Assembly: GCF_026891035.1 (NCBI RefSeq)
Contig: NZ_JAPTGG010000009.1
Coordinates: 152,103-216,102, forward strand
Source of the DNA: Dasania phycosphaerae
GTDB taxonomy: Bacteria > Pseudomonadota > Gammaproteobacteria > Pseudomonadales > Dasaniaceae
Length of the DNA stretch: 64,000 nt
Direction of reading: 5' to 3'
A model generated the notes under the pieces. The model did no database searches. It worked only from the letters and a program-made list of their open reading frames with translations, and had not been told where the DNA came from. Below, piece after piece: positions 16,083 to 24,713 of this stretch (position 1 is its first letter; each line of letters starts with the position of its first letter). The position numbers and the translations under genes are program-made.

Positions 16083-16655
16083 TTAACCTGCATTAATTGC
16101 TAAAGCTAAGCGGCTTACTTCTTGGGCCAGTTGTTGTACCCGCTGGGCAGCTGTTTCATCTATCAGCTGGCCTTGCTCATCAAAAGCGGCATAGGCATTG
16201 GGTAGGGCAACTTGGCTGGGGCTGATGATGGCGCCCAGGTTAAACAGTATGTCGCGGGTGTGGCTAAGGCCGCGTATGCCACCTAAACCACCGGGTGACG
16301 CTGCCATTAAGCCCACGACTTTACTGTGAAAGGCCGAGCCTATATCGCTGGTGTTGCTGGGGCGCGATAACCAATCGATGGCGTTCTTAAGCACGCCTGA
16401 AATCGAACCATTGTATTCAGGGCTGGCCAATAAAATGCCTTGGCTGTTGGCGAATAGGGCTTTTAAGTCGTTGACGCTGGCGGGCGTGCCTTCGGCTTCT
16501 AGATCCTCAGAAAATAGCGGTATATTAAAATCCGCCAAGTCTAAATACTGCACAGTAACGCCATGCTGCTCGGCGGCTAGACCCGCAGCCTGGACTAGGC
16601 GTTTGTTGAGTGATTGCTCTTTTAGGCTACCGGCTAGGGCGATGAGTGTTGTCAT
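16083..16655 (-). CDS. NADPH-dependent FMN reductase family protein
   Basis: This 190-residue flavodoxin-like reductase begins with ALAGSLKEQSLNKRL, the phosphate-binding loop for FMN. It has LLASPEYNGSISGVLKNAID (about 76-95), the second flavin contact typical of the chromate/quinone reductase and azoreductase-like family. SPGGLGGIRGL comes later. It would reduce quinones, FMN or electrophiles with NAD(P)H in the cytoplasm; the substrate is unknown. The gene is divergent from the next LysR gene with about 100 bp between starts, so that regulator is a likely controller, as is common for this family. Confidence 0.88.
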   Translation of the reverse strand: MTTLIALAGSLKEQSLNKRLVQAAGLAAEQHGVTVQYLDLADFNIPLFSEDLEAEGTPASVNDLKALFANSQGILLASPEYNGSISGVLKNAIDWLSRPSNTSDIGSAFHSKVVGLMAASPGGLGGIRGLSHTRDILFNLGAIISPSQVALPNAYAAFDEQGQLIDETAAQRVQQLAQEVSRLALAINAG

Positions 16656-16759
16656 TGTTGTTGCTCCAGTTTATTGCTTTATAGGGTTGTGGTGATTGAT
16701 GGGGCTAGTTTACCTAAGCAAAATTGAAGAGAAATAATATCTGTGCAACACTTCTGTGC

Positions 16760-17680
16760 ATGAGTACACATAACGAAAAACCACAAGCTGATTGGAACGA
16801 CATACATATTGCCTACCAGGTTGCGATATGTGGCACCTTAACTGCTGCCGCCGAAGCCTTAGGCGTGCACCACAGCACGGTGTTACGGCGGGTCAATGCC
16901 CTAGAGCAGCGCTTGGGCACTAAGTTGTTCCACCGCCATGCGCGTGGCTATGTGCCTACTGAGGCGGGGCTGCTGCTAACCCAAACCGCTGAAAATACCC
17001 AAAATCATTTCGATCGCCTGCTAGGCCAGCTGCAAAGCACCGATAGCCAGCTCACCGGCAGCTTGGTGATTACCAGTGTGAACAGCCTGTCTGATTATTT
17101 AATCCCTTTGCTGGCGGAGTTTTGCCAGCGCTATCCGCAAATAAAGTTGGAGTTTGCGGCTGAAAGCCGAGTGCTAAAGCTGGAGCATGGCGAGGCTCAT
17201 GTGGGGATTAGGCCGGGTAAAAAACCCAGCAACCCCGATTATGTGGTGCAGCACTTGGCTAAGGTGGCGAGCAGCCTTTATGGCAGTGCCCAATACGTGG
17301 CCAAGCACGGTTTGATGCAGGGCTTGGAGTATCATCAGCAGCATAGATTTGTGAGTACGATTGCGCCTTTTTCTATGGTGGCGGCTATGCGTTGGATGAA
17401 TGATACCTTGGCGGCTGAGCAAATCACCATGCGGGTCAGTGACTTTACCGGTTTTGTACCGGCGATACGCTCAGGCTTTGGTATAGCGCCGCTTAATTGC
17501 TGGCAGGCCTATGGCGATAACAGCCTGCGGCCCATGCTTAGCCCGCCACCTGAGTGGCAGTTTGACTTGTGGTTAACTACCCATGGCGACATGCATCGCT
17601 CTGCTAAGGTGCAGGCCTTTACCCAGTTTTTAAAGCAACGCTTTGCTGAAGATAAGGCCAGGTTATTGGGGGCGTTTTAA
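16760..17680 (+). CDS. LysR-family transcriptional regulator
   Basis: The 306-residue product has a LysR helix-turn-helix in its first 70 residues (IAYQVAICGTLTAAAEALGV, HHSTVLRRVNALEQRLG) and a substrate-binding domain from about residue 95 (GSLVITSVNSLSDYL). The HHSTVLRRV recognition helix is typical of the subgroup that controls oxidoreductases next door. I use the ATG at 16760 (MSTHNEK); an in-frame TTG at 16724 would add 12 residues without a better ribosome site. The last 4 bp overlap the convergent VF530-family gene. It is divergent from the FMN reductase gene and probably regulates it. Confidence 0.88.
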   Translation: MSTHNEKPQADWNDIHIAYQVAICGTLTAAAEALGVHHSTVLRRVNALEQRLGTKLFHRHARGYVPTEAGLLLTQTAENTQNHFDRLLGQLQSTDSQLTGSLVITSVNSLSDYLIPLLAEFCQRYPQIKLEFAAESRVLKLEHGEAHVGIRPGKKPSNPDYVVQHLAKVASSLYGSAQYVAKHGLMQGLEYHQQHRFVSTIAPFSMVAAMRWMNDTLAAEQITMRVSDFTGFVPAIRSGFGIAPLNCWQAYGDNSLRPMLSPPPEWQFDLWLTTHGDMHRSAKVQAFTQFLKQRFAEDKARLLGAF

Positions 17681-18135
17681 AAACTGCGCTTGGGGTTTTT
17701 GCTGCCAGCAAAACGACGCGGTTTGTTGTTTTGCTCGACAGGGCTTTTTTTATCACTACTCTCTTGTGTAGCAGGGGCAGGGGCAGGGGCAGGGGCAGGT
17801 TCGGGGCTGTTATCAGTGGTGATGTGTTTGGCTTTGGCTTTGGGTTTAACAGCGGGGGCTGTTACAGCTGGTTCGCTGCGCGTAACTTGCTGGTAGAGTT
17901 TAGCTTTGAGGTATAGCTGTTCGACTTTTTCCCGCGCCCAAGGGGTGCGGCGTAAAAAAGTAAGGCTGGATTTAACCGAGGGGTTGTTGTGAAAGCAGCG
18001 TATGTCTATGCGCTGGGCCAGCTCTTGCCAGCCAAAATGATCCACTAATTGAGTAACAATATCAGCTAGCTTAATGCCGTGTAGTGGGTTATTAGGCTGG
18101 CTGGGAGGCTGCTGTGGCTTAGTGGTATCGCTCAT
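17677..18135 (-). CDS. VF530-family (DUF2132) DNA-binding protein with low-complexity tail
   Basis: Residues about 15-80 match the small VF530 fold: NPLHGIKLADIVTQLVDHFG, then IRCFHNNPSVKSSLTFLRRT and PWAREKVEQLYL. Members are short, and a DNA-binding role was proposed from structure. Here the domain is followed by about 70 residues rich in Lys, Pro and Ala, including an APAPAPAPA stretch coded by a perfect hexamer repeat, and it ends RRFAGSKNPKRSF. The tail is basic and disordered, which fits nucleic-acid binding but is not proof of it. The gene overlaps the convergent LysR gene by 4 bp. Confidence 0.85.
   Translation of the reverse strand: MSDTTKPQQPPSQPNNPLHGIKLADIVTQLVDHFGWQELAQRIDIRCFHNNPSVKSSLTFLRRTPWAREKVEQLYLKAKLYQQVTRSEPAVTAPAVKPKAKAKHITTDNSPEPAPAPAPAPATQESSDKKSPVEQNNKPRRFAGSKNPKRSF
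17771..17800. repeat. GGGGCA hexanucleotide tandem repeat inside the VF530 gene
   Basis: On the plus strand four G4 tracts lie at 17774-17777, 17780-17783, 17786-17789 and 17792-17795, each separated by CA. The unit is six bases, so copy changes keep the reading frame and only lengthen the Ala-Pro tail. Four G4 runs with two-base loops also fit a G-quadruplex on that strand. Confidence 0.8.
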
Positions 18136-18273
18136 TATCTTGTTTTACTTAATGGTCTATGTGATTTACAGGGATATTCCTGGGGCAATAGCTGGTAATA
18201 TTACGCACTATTGTTAGCAAAGTCATTTTAGCGCCAGCGCCTAAGCTTGGCCGCCCCCCTTGTAGAGGTTTTC

Positions 18274-18606
18274 ATGTCTAAGTTTTTCTTTAAAGGCCGT
18301 ATTGATGCACGCGAAAAATACCAAAATTACGGCCATCAAACCAAGGCCGCCCACAAGGCGGGCAGTCAAAAATACCCATTACAGCTGCGGGTTAATAGTG
18401 ATGAGCGTAAGCAGGAAATCGAAAAAGTGGTGGCCGAGCAGGGCTGGTTTGCCACTATTACGGTGGATGCCGAGCAAGAAGAAAACACCCATGATTTAGA
18501 TTTGCTATTGGCTAAGGCGCAAACGCAGCGCTTTGAAAAAACGCCAGGCCGAAATGACCCCTGCCTTTGTGGTAGTGGTAAAAAATATAAAAAATGCTGT
18601 GCTTAG
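18274..18606 (+). CDS. PBPRA1643-type SEC-C metal-binding protein
   Basis: The 110-residue protein begins MSKFFFKGRIDAREKYQNYG and ends with a SEC-C zinc motif, RNDPCLCGSGKKYKKCC. That pattern (CxCx8CC) is the same as at the C-terminus of SecA. This small-protein family has no assigned function. The ATG at 18274 is preceded by AGAGG five bases upstream; a frame extension upstream to 18247 lacks such a site. No operon partner lies on the same strand nearby. Confidence 0.88.
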   Translation: MSKFFFKGRIDAREKYQNYGHQTKAAHKAGSQKYPLQLRVNSDERKQEIEKVVAEQGWFATITVDAEQEENTHDLDLLLAKAQTQRFEKTPGRNDPCLCGSGKKYKKCCA

Positions 18607-18626
18607 CGGCTAATATTGCTGGGGGC

Positions 18627-19103
18627 TTATTCGGCGCCCAGCAATAAGTCTAAGGGATAACCTGAAAAAGGTTTGATGTCACCAATAATTAATTGTGAAT
18701 TCATTTTTTCTATACCTATTTCTTGCTGCACCAGATCTTCGCTGAGTTCATTAAACTCGGCGGCGTCGCGGCAAATAAAATGTACGATATAGTCAAACTG
18801 CCCCGACACCATATAGCAGGCGGTAATTTGTGGAATGGCGTCGATGACGCTGCGGAAATGCCTAGCTAATTTAGGCTCTTGGCTTTTTAAAGCAATACTC
18901 ACAATAAAATGGGCGTGGGGGATTTTCTTTAAATTGATATTGGCAGCGTGGGGTTGCAGGTAGTTTTCTTGTTTTAATTTACGCACGCGGCTAAGGCAGG
19001 CGCTTTCTGATAAGCCTATTTCATCCGCCAAACGCTGATTGCTAATAGTGGCATCTTTTTGCAAGGTGTTAAGTATGCGTAGGTTTATTTTGTCTAGTTT
19101 CAC
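18627..19103 (-). CDS. Lrp/AsnC-family transcriptional regulator
   Basis: The 158 residues comprise an N-terminal helix-turn-helix (LRILNTLQKDATISNQRLAD, LSESACLSRVRKLKQ) and a C-terminal ligand-sensing RAM domain. The RAM part includes ITACYMVSGQFDYIVHFIC, the motif that forms the amino-acid site at the oligomer interface. Start is GTG. It lies directly downstream of a second Lrp-type gene in the same direction. Its distance from the other copy in sequence suggests different ligands. The likely signal is an amino acid, but which one cannot be read from the sequence. Confidence 0.92.
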   Translation of the reverse strand: MKLDKINLRILNTLQKDATISNQRLADEIGLSESACLSRVRKLKQENYLQPHAANINLKKIPHAHFIVSIALKSQEPKLARHFRSVIDAIPQITACYMVSGQFDYIVHFICRDAAEFNELSEDLVQQEIGIEKMNSQLIIGDIKPFSGYPLDLLLGAE

Positions 19104-19148
19104 AGTTATGGCCTAGCTGTTTATCAAGGTGAAGTTGCAAATAAGCGA

Positions 19149-19577
19149 TTATGAACGATCAAATTTGCGGCTTAAATAAATAGAGGTTTGGGTGCGCTCT
19201 ATGCCTTCTATAGAAATAATTTTATCTATCTGCTGATCTAAGCTTTCGGTCGTTTCTTCTTGTACCTGCGCACATAAATCGTATTGGCCAGAAATAGAGT
19301 GCAGGGTTTGTACGGCTTTAATTTGCTCAATTTTTTTGGATACTTGCGCTAATTTTTTTTGATCGGCGGCGATCAATACATTGGCGCAAACCTGCCTTTG
19401 TAAATATTCCGGGTGTAGACGTACAGTATAGCCCTGAATAATTTGGCTGCGCTCCAGCCGCCTTATATGTTCTTGCACCGTGGCGCGGGTGACTTGTAAA
19501 CGTTTGGCCAGCTCGGTAATACTCAGGCGGCTGTTTTCTAGTAATAGCGCTAACAGGTTCTTATCGAGTGTGTCCAC
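19149..19577 (-). CDS. Lrp/AsnC-family transcriptional regulator
   Basis: The 142-residue protein has the same domain order as its neighbour: helix-turn-helix (LLALLLENSRLSITELAKRL, VTRATVQEHIRRLE) and a RAM domain with LHSISGQYDLCAQVQ. Start is GTG at 19577. It is divergent from the nhaC-family transporter gene across 506 bp, and an Lrp regulator next to a divergent transporter commonly controls it. The gene heads a two-gene Lrp tandem with 45 bp between stop and next start. Confidence 0.92.
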   Translation of the reverse strand: MDTLDKNLLALLLENSRLSITELAKRLQVTRATVQEHIRRLERSQIIQGYTVRLHPEYLQRQVCANVLIAADQKKLAQVSKKIEQIKAVQTLHSISGQYDLCAQVQEETTESLDQQIDKIISIEGIERTQTSIYLSRKFDRS

Positions 19578-20083
19578 AGTGCACCTTGTTTTGTCGTTTT
19601 GTCGTTTTGGCGTGACTGGCCAAATTGATCTTTAAAGTGCGCAAAATATACGCATAAGCAATAATTGTGTAAATAGGTGTTTTTCGCAATTATCGGTCGC
19701 CAAGGGCATACAATTCAGCATTTTATTGCAAAAAAAGTGAAATATAGCTGCCGCTAGCAGCGCTGCTAGAGCTGCTTAGCTATACGAATTTAAGCGTTTT
19801 GATAAGTCAATTGAGCTTATTGTGTAAAATTAACAGGCATATTGATCGCTTAGCTTATTCAATATAGCGGGTTAGCCTCGTACACTTTTTTCCGTTTTAG
19901 CTTGTGCGTCCTAGCCAAGCTGTTGCTAGAAAAATAATATCCTCAAGGATTAGATCAAAAAATATAAGCATTAACCGTAACTGCTGGACGCTGGTGCGCT
20001 TATTTCAAGGCTAATTTGCTGGCTTAGGCTGGCGTAGCTATCACTATGCGTGTTTTGCGCTATGCAGTTAGTACGGAATCATT
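19578..20083. promoter_or_regulatory. 506-bp divergent regulatory region with a 16-bp palindrome
   Basis: No gene is seen. A perfect 16-bp palindrome, CTAGCAGCGCTGCTAG, lies at 19754-19769, and a short repeat TTGTCGTTTTGTCGTTTTG lies near 19590-19608. The region must contain the promoters of the Lrp pair and of the nhaC-family gene. The palindrome could be an operator, though Lrp sites are usually less perfect. Confidence 0.45.
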
Positions 20084-21592
20084 ATGGCTAAAGATGTACG
20101 CCCCCCCAGTCTTGTTGACGCTTTAATACCTGCCTTGGTATTAGTTTTATTATTGGCCTGCTCGGTGTTTTTATTTGGCGACGCCTCATCCAGTGGTGCC
20201 AACCAAATCGCTTTGTTAGTGGCTTCGGCGGTTGCGATTATAGTGGGTATCAAAAACGGTCTCAGTTGGGAGACTATAGAAAAGGGCATTATTGAAGGCG
20301 TGTCGGTTTCTCTGCGGGCGATTATGATTTTGTTTGCCGTGGGTACGTTAATAGGCAGTTGGATTTTATCGGGTACTGTGCCCACCATGATTTATTATGG
20401 CCTGCGTTTACTAGATCCCAGTATTTTTTACGCAGCCTGCTGCGTGATTTCGGCCTTTGTGGCATTGAGCATAGGCAGCTCGTGGACAGTGGCAGGTACT
20501 ATAGGTATAGGTTTAATAGGTACCGCTGCGGCCTTAGGTTTGCCCTTGGAAATTACCGCAGGTGCGATAATTTCCGGTGCTTATTTTGGCGATAAAATGT
20601 CGCCCTTATCTGATACAACTAACTTAGCACCGGCAGTGGCGGGCACTGATTTATTTACTCATATTAAACATATGGCCTGGACCACTGGCCCCAGTATTAT
20701 TATTTCGCTGATTATTTTTACCATTATTGGTTTGTTTTATACCCCTAGCGGTACGGCCAATACCATGGCAGAAACATTGGATCTATTGGATCAGCAGTTT
20801 TATATAAATGTCATTTTATTATTGCCTTTGGTATTAGTGTTGGCGCTGGCGATGAAACAGTTTCCTGCGTTGCCCACTATTTTAGGGGGGACTTTAATAG
20901 GCTGTATTTTTGCGTTGGTGTTTCAGCCCGATGTTATTTATCAATTGGCCGGTAATACTGATATCCCCTTAGCGCTGGCCTTGTTTAAAGGTGTGTGGAT
21001 GGTATTGTTTGATGGTTATGTGGCTAACACTGGCCATGCGGCTATCGATGATTTGCTGACCCGCGGTGGTATGTCGTCTATGTTGAATACGGTGTGGTTG
21101 GTATTAATGGCGATGATCTTTGGCGCGGTGTTGGATAAGGTGGGTTTATTAGCCCGCCTGGTACAAGGCATATTAAGCTCGGTAAAATCTACCGGTAGTT
21201 TAATCGCTGTGACTATAGCCTCGTGTATGGGGGCTAATATTATTACCGCTGATCAGTATATCTCTATTGTGTTACCCGGCCGTATGTACCGTTTGGAATT
21301 TGAGCGCCGCGGTTTGGCCCCGCAAAATCTATCGCGGGTGTTAGAAGACTCCGCCACCATTACCTCACCCTTAATCCCCTGGAATACATGCGGTGCTTTT
21401 ATGGCAGGTACTTTAGGGGTGGCGACTTTTGCTTATTTACCTTACTGCTTTTTTAATTTAATTAACCCGGTGATTTCTTTAATTTATGGTTTTACGGGTT
21501 TTAAGTTAACGCCTTTACAGCCAGCTGTTAAAACAGAGGGGGGGAGCAAGGAACTTGATAGCCAAGATGTGGAGCTAACTGCGGCTAATTAA
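20084..21592 (+). CDS. nhaC: NhaC-family Na+/H+ antiporter-like transporter
   Basis: This 502-residue inner-membrane protein has about eleven hydrophobic segments. The NhaC hallmarks are VALSIGSSWTVAGTIGIGLI and the conserved loop GAIISGAYFGDKMSPLSDTTNLAP, with the Asp and Ser/Thr residues thought to handle the cation, repeated in the second half around TITSPLIPWNTCGAF. The family includes Na+/H+ antiporters and antiporters of organic acids or amino acids. The divergent Lrp/AsnC regulators suggest an amino-acid-linked substrate, which is inference. The ATG at 20084 is clear, and a nested hairpin follows the stop. Confidence 0.9.
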   Translation: MAKDVRPPSLVDALIPALVLVLLLACSVFLFGDASSSGANQIALLVASAVAIIVGIKNGLSWETIEKGIIEGVSVSLRAIMILFAVGTLIGSWILSGTVPTMIYYGLRLLDPSIFYAACCVISAFVALSIGSSWTVAGTIGIGLIGTAAALGLPLEITAGAIISGAYFGDKMSPLSDTTNLAPAVAGTDLFTHIKHMAWTTGPSIIISLIIFTIIGLFYTPSGTANTMAETLDLLDQQFYINVILLLPLVLVLALAMKQFPALPTILGGTLIGCIFALVFQPDVIYQLAGNTDIPLALALFKGVWMVLFDGYVANTGHAAIDDLLTRGGMSSMLNTVWLVLMAMIFGAVLDKVGLLARLVQGILSSVKSTGSLIAVTIASCMGANIITADQYISIVLPGRMYRLEFERRGLAPQNLSRVLEDSATITSPLIPWNTCGAFMAGTLGVATFAYLPYCFFNLINPVISLIYGFTGFKLTPLQPAVKTEGGSKELDSQDVELTAAN

Positions 21593-21655
21593 CCGCTATT
21601 TTTTGTTGGCTAGGGGTTTAGGTAATGGATAGATCTGCTGTCTTAGCAAAATCAG

Positions 21656-21689
21656 CCTTGCTTCTGAAGTATTGCGCTTCGAAGCAAGG
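21656..21689. terminator. Nested hairpin after nhaC
   Basis: CCTTGCTTC (21656-21664) pairs with GAAGCAAGG (21681-21689), and inside it GAAG (21666-21669) pairs with CTTC (21677-21680), leaving a seven-base loop. The stem is strong but no T-run follows, so it is a possible, not certain, terminator. Confidence 0.4.
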
Positions 21690-21757
21690 ATAATAACTTT
21701 AGATGCTTATTTACTGCCTAGCTTTAGCACTGCTGCTTTGGGTGCAGGGATGTACTA

Positions 21758-21780
21758 GCAGCTGTCTTGTAAACAGCTGC
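21758..21780. terminator. Hairpin between convergent nhaC and Rieske genes
   Basis: GCAGCTGT (21758-21765) pairs perfectly with ACAGCTGC (21773-21780) around a seven-base loop, 29 bp beyond the stop of the minus-strand oxygenase gene. No clear T-run; it may serve as an end signal for either gene. Confidence 0.35.
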
Positions 21781-21808
21781 CAGCTGACAATGCCCTAAAG
21801 CATTACAA

Positions 21809-23065
21809 TCACGCCGACATATTATCCAAATACCATTGCAAAAATTTCATCTGCAATTCTTCAAACTCTGGGTGCAAAGGCCCTGGCTCATAAAAGTCTG
21901 ACAAGGCACCTTCGGCGTTGCGGCTGATGATATAGGCATCTTCCATGGTGGTGTCATGCCATAGCGCGGTGAGTTCGGCTTTGTTGTAGTCTTTGCCTTC
22001 TTCGGCATCGCCATTCACAAACCACACTACGTCCATATCGGTTTTATGCTGGCCGCGGGGGATAAAACGATACAGCACTGCATGGTCACAATAGTTGAGC
22101 ATAAAGGTGAAGGGGCCGATTTGAAAATCGCCTGCGCCACCATCGTAGCCGCCTATATCGCCCATGAGTGGTGCAACTGGCTGGCCATCTTTGCTGCCGG
22201 TTAAGTAGCCTTCGTATAAGCCATAGCGGTCGTGCCATATATCGCAGCCAAACGCTTCGGCATCGGTATATTCTTTACTAACGGTTTCACAAAAAGCGCT
22301 GCCCAAGCCAGTAATAGCGGGGGAGTTTTTATGAACTTCCTCAACGCGCTGTTTAACGTTTTCCCATTTCTCGCGCAGGGTGTGAATTTTTGCATATTGC
22401 CTATGGGAGGTGGCGCAGTGATAACACTCTAAATAATTCTCTATTACAAATTTCCAGTTGGCGCCTACGGTATAAGTTTCGCGGTCGGCTATTTTGGCAT
22501 TCTCTAAGCGGTAGGGGCCTAAGCTGGGTTCCAGCTGGGCTAGATGCTTGCCCAAGTCGGGAGCGTCGGCATTGAAGTTAATAAAAATCATGCCGTGAAA
22601 AATAGTGTGGCTAACGGGTTTTAACGGGTAATGATCACAGGAGAAATTTTCTAAAGCTTCCATTTCGCGGGCGCGTTTTAATGTGCCGTTAGTGTCATAG
22701 GCCCAGCCGTGGTAGGGGCAAACAAAGGCTTTTTTATTACCGCATTGTTCTTCGGCTACTCGGGCACCGCGGTGGCGGCAGACATTTAAAAAACTATGTA
22801 TGCTGTTATCTTCGTGGCGGCAAATAATGGCGGAGTCGTTGCCCACATCACATAAAAAGTAATCGCCGCTATTTGGGATTTCGCTAATATGGCCCGCGTA
22901 TATCCAGCTATTAAAAAAAAGTTTTTTTAATTCGCGTTTATAAATTACATCGGATTGGTAAAAGTAAGTGGGTAGGCTGGTACCTTGTTTACTTTTTTGT
23001 TGCTCCACCATGCTGTTGGCGACGATGCTTGAATCGTCTTGATCTGTTGCAAATACCGCGGTCAT
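21809..23065 (-). CDS. Rieske non-haem iron oxygenase, alpha subunit
   Basis: The 418-residue protein has a Rieske [2Fe-2S] domain with CRHRGARVAEEQ...CPYHGWAYD (CxH and CxxH pairs) and a catalytic domain with NWKFVIENYLECYHCATSH, where the two His and a later Asp hold mononuclear iron. The ENYLECYHC form is seen in oxygenases that demethylate quaternary amines (glycine betaine, carnitine, stachydrine) as well as in ring hydroxylases. No reductase or ferredoxin partner is beside it, so it must borrow one. The start ATG has AGGAG upstream. The gene is alone, and the substrate is unknown. Confidence 0.88.
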   Translation of the reverse strand: MTAVFATDQDDSSIVANSMVEQQKSKQGTSLPTYFYQSDVIYKRELKKLFFNSWIYAGHISEIPNSGDYFLCDVGNDSAIICRHEDNSIHSFLNVCRHRGARVAEEQCGNKKAFVCPYHGWAYDTNGTLKRAREMEALENFSCDHYPLKPVSHTIFHGMIFINFNADAPDLGKHLAQLEPSLGPYRLENAKIADRETYTVGANWKFVIENYLECYHCATSHRQYAKIHTLREKWENVKQRVEEVHKNSPAITGLGSAFCETVSKEYTDAEAFGCDIWHDRYGLYEGYLTGSKDGQPVAPLMGDIGGYDGGAGDFQIGPFTFMLNYCDHAVLYRFIPRGQHKTDMDVVWFVNGDAEEGKDYNKAELTALWHDTTMEDAYIISRNAEGALSDFYEPGPLHPEFEELQMKFLQWYLDNMSA

Positions 23066-23481
23066 ACATCACTCCTGCTGATTTCATTGGCCTTTATAGT
23101 GCTAGGCTTTATTGTTCATCTGCCCCTGTTACTGGGCATGTGAGTTAGTAAGGGAAAGTGCTCCTTACTAAAGTTTATCGCTGTGCCGGGTAGGCCTTGC
23201 GATAAAGAGCTTAAGGTTCTGTAACCTTAGGCTGTGAATCAGGTGTTGTTGTTATTGCTTGAGTTTGTAAGCTTGTCGTCGCCTACTGGGGCTAAGCCCG
23301 CTACCGTGTATGGATAAAGTTTATACCATACTGCTATTTGAATGCTTATACAATAAGACTAAATTAAACGATTGTCTGTCATTATTTGTGTCAATCTTGT
23401 AAAGAAATATAGTGTTTCCGAGGTGGGATAATAGCGGTGAAATTACTTTGTTATTGATAGGGGGGGGTAAGGCGCGGGGGC
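23066..23481. other. 416-bp gap upstream of the Rieske oxygenase gene
   Basis: I see no gene here. It should contain the oxygenase promoter. A short inverted pair GGGGCTAAGCCC lies near 23288-23299, and a run of eight Gs lies near 23460. Neither can be assigned a role. Confidence 0.4.
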
Positions 23482-24237
23482 TTAATCTAAAGAATAGGAC
23501 AAGCCCAGTAATTGCTTAAGTTCGCCCTGTTGTTTGAGTTGTTGTAGGGCTAGGTTAAATTGTTTGATAAAGGCTTGGTTGCTAAGGGTGGCATGGCAAA
23601 CTATGCGCTCGGGATGTTTTTGCATAGATTGGCTGGCATCGTAGTGTAGTTTTGCTAGCTCTTTGCTGTTGAGCAGGTTCCATATGTCGGGGGTGTAGGC
23701 GGCAAATGCATCGATGCGTTTGGCGATTAGCTTACGATAATTTAAGGCGAGATCTCTGACCGGCTCTACCTCAAAGTAACCGCTGTTGCGCATTTGCTCA
23801 AACTCAGCACTAAATCTCATGCCGGTGCGCACCCCCACTTTTTTGCCTTTTAAAGCTTGTAGGTCGCTAATAATTGCATCGTCGTGGCGGGTGAATATAT
23901 AAGCCATGGCGTAGTTAAAAGGTAGGCTTTGTATGGTGGGAAAGTTAAAAATAGTGCCGTCCTCATCGGAGGGCGCAATGCAGTCAGCCAGCTGGTGATT
24001 AAAATTATGCTTGGCCCTGACTATGGGGCTGTATTGCAGAGTAAAGTTAACGCCTAAGCTCTGTATACGGCTGAGTACTTTATTGTAGCTGCCGGTTTGT
24101 TGCTGGTTGATGAGGCCAGTAAGTTGGTAGACGGCGATTTGTGGCGTTTCGCTAACTGCTTTTGCGCTAAAGAGTAGTGTGCAAGCGTATAGCGTAACAG
24201 CGGCAGGGAAACATCGATTTTGATACCAGCTATACAT
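23482..24237 (-). CDS. Periplasmic solute-binding (family 3-like) protein
   Basis: The 251-residue protein has an N-terminal signal segment (AAVTLYACTLLFSAKAVSE) and a type-II periplasmic binding fold. The family's central motif is recognisable as LQALKGKKVGVRTGMRFSAEF, and an AKRIDAFAAYTPDI hinge region follows. Proteins of this type bind amino acids or similar molecules, or act as sensors or degraded homologues. No permease or ATPase gene is near, so it is an orphan. The ligand cannot be told. Confidence 0.8.
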   Translation of the reverse strand: MYSWYQNRCFPAAVTLYACTLLFSAKAVSETPQIAVYQLTGLINQQQTGSYNKVLSRIQSLGVNFTLQYSPIVRAKHNFNHQLADCIAPSDEDGTIFNFPTIQSLPFNYAMAYIFTRHDDAIISDLQALKGKKVGVRTGMRFSAEFEQMRNSGYFEVEPVRDLALNYRKLIAKRIDAFAAYTPDIWNLLNSKELAKLHYDASQSMQKHPERIVCHATLSNQAFIKQFNLALQQLKQQGELKQLLGLSYSLD

Positions 24238-24279
24238 CTTGCAGGGCGCCTAATTAAATACTGTTGTTATAGGATAGCG

Positions 24280-24639
24280 TTAAAATAAGGTTATGCCCCA
24301 AGTAAGTGCCACAATGACTACTGCTAAAAAGACGGCCGCAGAGCCCATATCTTTGGCTTTGCCACTGAGTTCATGGCGCTCTTGCCCTATGCGATCTATG
24401 GCGGCTTCCACCGCAGAGTTAAGTAGCTCCACAATTAACAATAACAGCACGCTGCCTATCATCAAGATGCGCTCTACACTGCTAACGTCTAATAAGCAGG
24501 CTAAGGGGATAAGCACGGCGGCCAGGTAGACCTCTTCTCTAAACGCGGCTTCGCCATGAAAGGCTTGGAGAAAGCCTTGGCGTGAATAGTTAGCGGCGTT
24601 GAGTAAGCGTTTCAGGCTGCTGGGTTGTCTTTCGGCCAC
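24280..24639 (-). CDS. dgkA: Diacylglycerol kinase, membrane type
   Basis: DgkA is a small trimeric inner-membrane kinase that phosphorylates diacylglycerol to phosphatidate and recycles the lipid left by membrane-derived glucan synthesis. The 119-residue length is usual. Conserved residues appear in EAAFREEVYLA and LLIVELLNSAVEAAIDRIG, which carry the catalytic Glu, the Asn and the metal-binding Glu. Three hydrophobic helices are visible. The start is GTG with AAGGAA upstream. Confidence 0.95.
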   Translation of the reverse strand: MAERQPSSLKRLLNAANYSRQGFLQAFHGEAAFREEVYLAAVLIPLACLLDVSSVERILMIGSVLLLLIVELLNSAVEAAIDRIGQERHELSGKAKDMGSAAVFLAVVIVALTWGITLF

Positions 24640-24713
24640 GGAGTTTCCTTCTTATAAGTAAAAAAGTTTGTTTAATATGAATGGCACTTACTTAAGCCAT
24701 TGCCTGCATTGTC

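Noticed and set aside
17690..17916. Two plus-strand frames over the Ala-Pro repeat of the VF530 gene
   Set aside because: They are shadows of the hexamer repeat; the minus-strand gene with a conserved domain explains the region.
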